Shown here: piece after piece, positions 31,092-35,178 of the stretch | Numbering within the stretch: position 1 is the first letter of the stretch | Layout of the letters: each line of letters begins with the position of its first letter | Source of the DNA: Candidatus Sulfomarinibacter kjeldsenii | GTDB taxonomy: Bacteria > Acidobacteriota > Thermoanaerobaculia > Thermoanaerobaculales > Sulfomarinibacteraceae | Direction of reading: 5' to 3' | Length of the DNA stretch: 35,178 nucleotides | Assembly (NCBI GenBank): GCA_014764485.1 | Contig: JACXWA010000069.1 | Coordinates: 1 to 35,178, forward strand | The notes under the pieces: model-generated | Database searches by the model: none | Seen by the model: only the letters and a program-made list of their open reading frames with translations | What the model was told of the DNA's origin: nothing | Made by a program: the position numbers and the translations under genes

Positions 31092-34000
31092 GTGTCTAGG
31101 AAAGGACGGCATCTGAATATGAAAAGGGAAAAAGAAATTCACGGAATCAATCCGTCGGTGAACCGCAGGACCTTTGTGAAGGTGAGCGGGACGCTGGCGT
31201 CGGCAGCGGTAGCGAGCCGGGTTTTCAACCCATCGACAAGCTCCGAAGCCGCGGCGGCGGGCGTCCCGATCCTTACCGGGGAAAGCCTGCCGGACGAGAT
31301 CGAGAGTGCCGAGGACATCATCTACAGCGTCTGCCAGATGTGCCATTCACGGTGCGGCATCCGTGCCAAGGTCAAGGAAGGGGTACTCGTCAAACTGGAC
31401 GGAAATCCCTATCACCCGAACAACCGCGACGTCGACGAAAACAACAACCCGGACAGGATTTCCTACGAGACCCCCCCGGATCAGGCGTTCACAGAGCTCG
31501 GCCGGCTGTGCCTGAAAGGCCAGGCCGGAGTACAGACTCTCTACGATCCCTTCCGGATCCAACATCCGCTCAAGCGAGTGGGACCGCGAAACTCCGGCCA
31601 ATGGGAGACGATCAGCTGGGAGCAGGCCTTCTCCGAGATCGCCACCAGGATTCAGCAGCTGATCCCCGACCCGGGTGCGCTCATCGACCCAGCCATCCCG
31701 GAACTCGGAAAAAAGAGCAACCTTCTCGGTTTTGCCCCGGGCCGCAGCGTCGAAAAGGAGATGAGCGAGAGGATCTGGAAGAACGGCTGGGGTACCGCCA
31801 ACTACGGCCTGAGCCACACCTCGGTCTGCGAATCGACCCGACATGTGGCCAACGAGCTCATTACCTGGGATCCCGCGGGCAGCAAGAACAGCATGGGGGG
31901 TGGGAGGACCGAAGGCTGGCAACCGGACACCCTCGGTGCCGAGTACATCATCTTCTTTGGGGCCAACCCCCTCGAAGCAGACTTTCCGATGGTCGGCATG
32001 GCGCGAAACCTGATGCAATTCAAGCGGAACGGGGGCACGTACGTCACCGTCGATCCACGCTTCAACAACACGGCCGCACAGGCAGATCAGTGGGTCCCGA
32101 TAACCCCGGGTACGGATGCCGCCCTGGCGATGGGAATGATGAGCTGGATCCTGGAGCAGGGAGCACATCAAACCGGGTATCTCGAAAACACCAATCGAGC
32201 GGCTGCGGCTTCAGATGGCGAACCTACCTGGACCGACTCTACGTACCTCGTGGGTACCTTCAGCGACGGCGAGGGTAAGGAATACCAGCGTTACATCACC
32301 GCCAGTGAGGCCGGTATCTCCGGTCGGCCGAATGTCGCAGCCGACGACTATGTTGTCGTGGCCGGCGGAGTGCTCAAGGGTCACAACGAGGTGCCGCATG
32401 GCGATCTCGAGGTGGCGACCTCGGTCAATATCGGCGGCGTCGACACCCCGGCAAAATCCGCGTTTACCCTCCTGAGAGAGTCCGCCTTTTCCATGAGCCG
32501 CAGCGAGTACTCCTCCGTCTGCGGCGTCTCGGTGAGTGTCATGGAAGGCCTGGCCGAGGAGTTCGTGGGCCACGGCAAGAAGGCCGTCGCCATGACCTAC
32601 CGGGGCCCCATCAAGCACACCAACGGTTTTTACAACCAGCTCGCCATCCAGCATCTGAACACCCTGATCGGAAACTACGACTGGAAGGGGGGATGTACTC
32701 AAGGTGGTGGAGGCTGGAGTCAAAAATCCGGTGTCGTCAGCGTCAGCAACGTGGCCGGAGACCCCGGTCATGAGGGCGTTCGGATCGACAGGGCGAAGAC
32801 TTTCTACAGTCCAGCCGAAGCACCGAACCTGTTTTCGGGTTATCCCGCCCAGCGGCCCTGGTTTCCCTTCGGGACGCACGGCAATTACCAGGAGGTGATT
32901 CCCAGCATCCTGGACGGCTACCCCTACTCGATCAAGGCGCTGATCACATATTGGAATGCGTGGCCGTACTCGGTGCCGGCCTTGCGAGCGGTCTGGGAGC
33001 AGACCGTGGCTGACGAGAGCAAGCTGCCCCTCCTCGTGACCATCAGTCCGGTCATGGGGGAGGTCGCCGCCTGGGCGGACTACGTGCTACCGGACAGCGT
33101 CTACCTTGAGAAGTTCGGGGTTCCCGGGATTCCCTGGAGGGTCAACAAGGGAACCTCCTTCCAGCGGCCCGTCGTCGGCAAGTTCGACGGAAAATCGATC
33201 GGCGTGAAACCCGCGGACGGGGGTCTGGGAAACACAATCCCGATCAACGCCACCAACAACTACACACCGGCGTTGCCGAACACAAAGGCGGTGCTGGATA
33301 TCCAAATCGGGCTGGCGAAAGCGCTCGGCCTTCCGGGCGTCGGCGCCAACGCGCTCCTGGACGGCGATGGCACCATCGTTGGAGATCTCGACAACAATTG
33401 GGACTGGGCCAGAGCGTTGCTTGAAAACATCGCCGAAAACGCTCGCGGCAAACATCCGGGCATCACGGCCGAGGAGATCCTGTCAAAAGGAGGGGTCTTC
33501 GATTTCCCCACGGATGAATACGATGGAGATTACCTGTCATACCAGTACTCCAATATCATCCGGACCTTTGCGGACCCGGTTGCCCGTACGAGGGACTCGG
33601 TGACCGCAGCCTATTACTCGGGCGTGCCCCAGTACAAAGCGCTGACTCACTCTGACGGGTCCCCGCTTGATGATCGCGAATATCCTTTCAATCTCATCAC
33701 CTATAAGACTGTCCATCACGGTCAGGCGAGAACCAACGTCAACCCATGGCTCATGCTGATCATGCCTGAGAACCCGGTCGAGATCAGTGCCGCAGACGCG
33801 GCTGATATGGGAATCGAAACCGGGGATGTGGTGACGGTGAGCTCTCCGTCACATCGCGACGGCATCGAGGGAAGGGCTCTGGTCACCCAGAGGCTCAAAC
33901 CCGGGGTCATTGCAATCTCTCACCACTACGGACACTGGGAACAGTCCTCACGCCCGATGGAGATCGACGGCGTCACGACCGAACACGATCCCGGCCGTGG

Positions 34001-34199
34001 GGCGGGGATTCAGCCCACCCAAATAATGAGAACCGACGATCGTTACCGAAACGTGAGTCTCCAGGAGCCCGTCGGTGCGAGCTGTTCGTTCTTCGACACC
34101 TGGGTCAAAGTGAAGAAAAAAGGGATGGTAGAACCTCCTCTGGCCACAGGGATCTTCTCTGACGGCTTTGAGTCGGGGGACTCAAGCGCGTGGTCCTAG
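31092..34199 (+). CDS. Tat-exported molybdopterin oxidoreductase catalytic subunit (DMSO reductase superfamily)
   Basis: 1035 residues. A Tat signal 'NRRTFVKVSG' (about 24-33); a [4Fe-4S] site of Cys81, Cys84, Cys88 and Cys140 ('CQMCHSRCGI...LCLKGQAG'); 'SHTSVCESTRH' with Cys246 as the likely Mo ligand; and a C-terminal dinucleotide-binding domain ('GIETGDVVTVSSP', 'SHHYGHWEQSS'). Length and neighbours resemble the PsrA/PhsA/TtrA/ArrA branch, which reduces polysulfide, thiosulfate, tetrathionate or arsenate; the substrate is not readable. The protein ends 'GIFSDGFESGDSSAWS', a tail not part of the enzyme fold. GTG at 31092 has AAGAGGA seven bases upstream; ATG at 31119 is the alternative. Confidence 0.9.
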   Translation: MSRKGRHLNMKREKEIHGINPSVNRRTFVKVSGTLASAAVASRVFNPSTSSEAAAAGVPILTGESLPDEIESAEDIIYSVCQMCHSRCGIRAKVKEGVLVKLDGNPYHPNNRDVDENNNPDRISYETPPDQAFTELGRLCLKGQAGVQTLYDPFRIQHPLKRVGPRNSGQWETISWEQAFSEIATRIQQLIPDPGALIDPAIPELGKKSNLLGFAPGRSVEKEMSERIWKNGWGTANYGLSHTSVCESTRHVANELITWDPAGSKNSMGGGRTEGWQPDTLGAEYIIFFGANPLEADFPMVGMARNLMQFKRNGGTYVTVDPRFNNTAAQADQWVPITPGTDAALAMGMMSWILEQGAHQTGYLENTNRAAAASDGEPTWTDSTYLVGTFSDGEGKEYQRYITASEAGISGRPNVAADDYVVVAGGVLKGHNEVPHGDLEVATSVNIGGVDTPAKSAFTLLRESAFSMSRSEYSSVCGVSVSVMEGLAEEFVGHGKKAVAMTYRGPIKHTNGFYNQLAIQHLNTLIGNYDWKGGCTQGGGGWSQKSGVVSVSNVAGDPGHEGVRIDRAKTFYSPAEAPNLFSGYPAQRPWFPFGTHGNYQEVIPSILDGYPYSIKALITYWNAWPYSVPALRAVWEQTVADESKLPLLVTISPVMGEVAAWADYVLPDSVYLEKFGVPGIPWRVNKGTSFQRPVVGKFDGKSIGVKPADGGLGNTIPINATNNYTPALPNTKAVLDIQIGLAKALGLPGVGANALLDGDGTIVGDLDNNWDWARALLENIAENARGKHPGITAEEILSKGGVFDFPTDEYDGDYLSYQYSNIIRTFADPVARTRDSVTAAYYSGVPQYKALTHSDGSPLDDREYPFNLITYKTVHHGQARTNVNPWLMLIMPENPVEISAADAADMGIETGDVVTVSSPSHRDGIEGRALVTQRLKPGVIAISHHYGHWEQSSRPMEIDGVTTEHDPGRGAGIQPTQIMRTDDRYRNVSLQEPVGASCSFFDTWVKVKKKGMVEPPLATGIFSDGFESGDSSAWS

Positions 34200-34257
34200 A
34201 TTTTCCACAGATAAACCGAGCCACCCTCAGTGTGCTCTGACAGGAAGGTAGACCCAA

Positions 34258-34890
34258 ATGGCGCAACTCGGCTGGTTGATTGATTTGGACAAATGTACCG
34301 GGTGCGACTCCTGTACGATCGCGTGCAAATCGGAGAACAACACCCGTCCGCTGACCTCGCCCGTGCCGTCCAAGAACGGCAGGGGCGTCCTTCCGGACCA
34401 CGTGAGCTACCGCTGGCTCGTCAAACAAGAAGCGGGCGTCTATCCCCTTCCGAGATTGACGTTCACGACCAGCGCCTGCAACCACTGCGAGCACCCGGGG
34501 TGTCTCGCGTCATGTCCGAAGGCGGATGTCAACGATCCCCACAACGAGAACAATGCGATCTTCAAGCGGGCGGAGGACGGCATCGTGCTGATCAACCAGA
34601 ACGTCTGTATCGGGTGCAGGAACTGCATCCACGCCTGCCCCTACGGAGCGCCACAGTTCAACTCGTCCACCGAGCTGGTGGAGAAGTGCACCTTCTGCAT
34701 CCACCGTCTGTACGACGGTAGCGGGATACGGACGGATTTCGAGCCCGCATGCGTCACGACGTGTGTCGGGAATGCGCTGCATCTGGTGGAGGATTTCGAT
34801 CCGACCCAGACAGGGCAGAATGCTCCGACCGGTTTTGCCGATCCATCGTACACAGTTCCCTCGACCCGGTTTGCAACGGGAAGCCCATAG
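34258..34890 (+). CDS. Four-cluster [4Fe-4S] ferredoxin subunit (DmsB/PsrB/NrfC-like)
   Basis: 210 residues, the electron-transfer subunit of the adjacent molybdoenzyme. Sixteen cysteines form four clusters: 13/16/19/23 ('CTGCDSCTIAC'), 74/77/82/86 ('CNHCEHPGCLASC'), 117/120/123/127 ('CIGCRNCIHAC') and 144/147/165/169 ('CTFC' plus 'CVTTC'). It has no Tat signal of its own and is expected to be exported bound to the catalytic subunit. ATG at 34258 has AGGAAGG upstream, 58 bp after the catalytic gene. No NrfD-type membrane anchor is seen before the window ends; the cytochrome may replace it. Confidence 0.94.
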   Translation: MAQLGWLIDLDKCTGCDSCTIACKSENNTRPLTSPVPSKNGRGVLPDHVSYRWLVKQEAGVYPLPRLTFTTSACNHCEHPGCLASCPKADVNDPHNENNAIFKRAEDGIVLINQNVCIGCRNCIHACPYGAPQFNSSTELVEKCTFCIHRLYDGSGIRTDFEPACVTTCVGNALHLVEDFDPTQTGQNAPTGFADPSYTVPSTRFATGSP

Positions 34891-34912
34891 GCATGCGCAT
34901 GAGGGGACCAGC

Positions 34913-35178
34913 ATGACGGTTGATCCAGAAGCCTGTGATGTCTTGAACAGAGTAGATTCGAACACCTCCCGAGAGGCCACTTTGGCGGGTAGAGAAGTGT
35001 CCGGTACACGAGCGATCGGGTCCTCGGAGCACCAGAGCTCCGAGGCGCGGGCCAACATGTACCGGTTCTTTTCCGCCGTCTACCTCTCCCCCATCGATGA
35101 GGATCTCCTACGGCGGCTGGTTGACGACGTGTTCCTTGACGAGCTCTCCACACTGTTCGGCGAACAGGCGGTGGCGGA
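34913..35178 (+). CDS. TorD/DmsD-family molybdoenzyme chaperone, N-terminal part
   Basis: 88 codons from ATG 34913 to the right edge. After a variable N-terminus of about 45 residues comes 'ARANMYRFFSAVYLSPIDEDLLRRLV', the usual start of TorD-family all-helical chaperones, which bind the Tat signal and help Moco insertion. GAGGGG lies six bases upstream. It is fourth in the respiratory operon, where such a chaperone is expected. The family call rests on a short stretch. Confidence 0.72.
   Translation, partial: MTVDPEACDVLNRVDSNTSREATLAGREVSGTRAIGSSEHQSSEARANMYRFFSAVYLSPIDEDLLRRLVDDVFLDELSTLFGEQAVA

Noticed and set aside
31092-34199. Naming the molybdoenzyme ttrA, psrA or arrA
   Set aside because: Length and motifs fit the branch, but no residue seen here separates the substrates.

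Overview
The window is GC-rich (by eye about 60%), densely coded bacterial chromosome. No transposase, integrase or phage gene is present. The gene content fits a Gram-negative: an MltA lipoprotein, TRAP and FetAB transporters, a Tat-exported molybdoenzyme and an LPS-type glycosyltransferase. The best guess for lineage is Acidobacteriota, perhaps Thermoanaerobaculia-like. This rests on the TatT-linked TRAP operon, the S1 protein with a lysine-rich tail, and the 'FSDGFESG' C-terminal tail on the molybdoenzyme. It is an inference and cannot be proved from this sequence alone.

Layout. 1-755: cut-off family-2 glycosyltransferase (-). 866-1576: receiver-like/PilZ protein (+). 1549-7054: a minus-strand operon reading slt, tatT (frameshifted), dctP, dctQ, dctM, mltA, i.e. 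a TRAP transporter enclosed by two peptidoglycan lytic transglycosylases. 7096-10182: eukaryotic-type UDP-glucose pyrophosphorylase and a POT-like MFS transporter (+). 10232-10506: tRNA-Gly(GCC) and tRNA-Cys(GCA), each with its own promoter. 10735-12375: S1-domain protein with a histone-H1-like tail (-). 12555-15425: pyrR-pyrB-pyrC (-) behind a short leader peptide and an intrinsic terminator that together look like a pyrBI-type attenuator. 15627-22852: single genes (EamA exporter, queF, PPK2-type kinase, zinc-ribbon protein, RCK potassium channel, aminotransferase, a membrane protein with a voltage-sensor-like segment), with five copies of one palindromic element between them. 23133-24592: fetAB (-). 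24757-25842: dinB (+). 25934-30020: molybdenum-cofactor operon (-): small ORF, MOSC fusion, moaC-mogA fusion, tauE/safE, moeA. 30285-35178: divergent respiratory module (+): four-haem cytochrome c, Tat-exported molybdopterin oxidoreductase, four-cluster ferredoxin, TorD-like chaperone (cut off).

How the parts work together. The two lytic transglycosylases would release 1,6-anhydro-muropeptides in the periplasm beside a TRAP importer whose substrate is unknown, so muropeptide or amino-sugar recycling is a testable reading. The moa/moe genes face the molybdoenzyme operon across a short AT-rich region, so cofactor supply and enzyme are probably co-regulated. The embedded sulfite-exporter-family gene hints at sulfur-oxyanion chemistry.

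Two patterns cut across the window. First, eight transcription starts place a -10-like hexamer 6-8 nt upstream of the start codon with no Shine-Dalgarno sequence, which suggests leaderless mRNAs are common. Second, intergenic spaces hold several families of hairpin-forming repeats. The main family has five copies with 22-nt arms, 37-39-nt loops and a compensatory base-pair change between its two subtypes.
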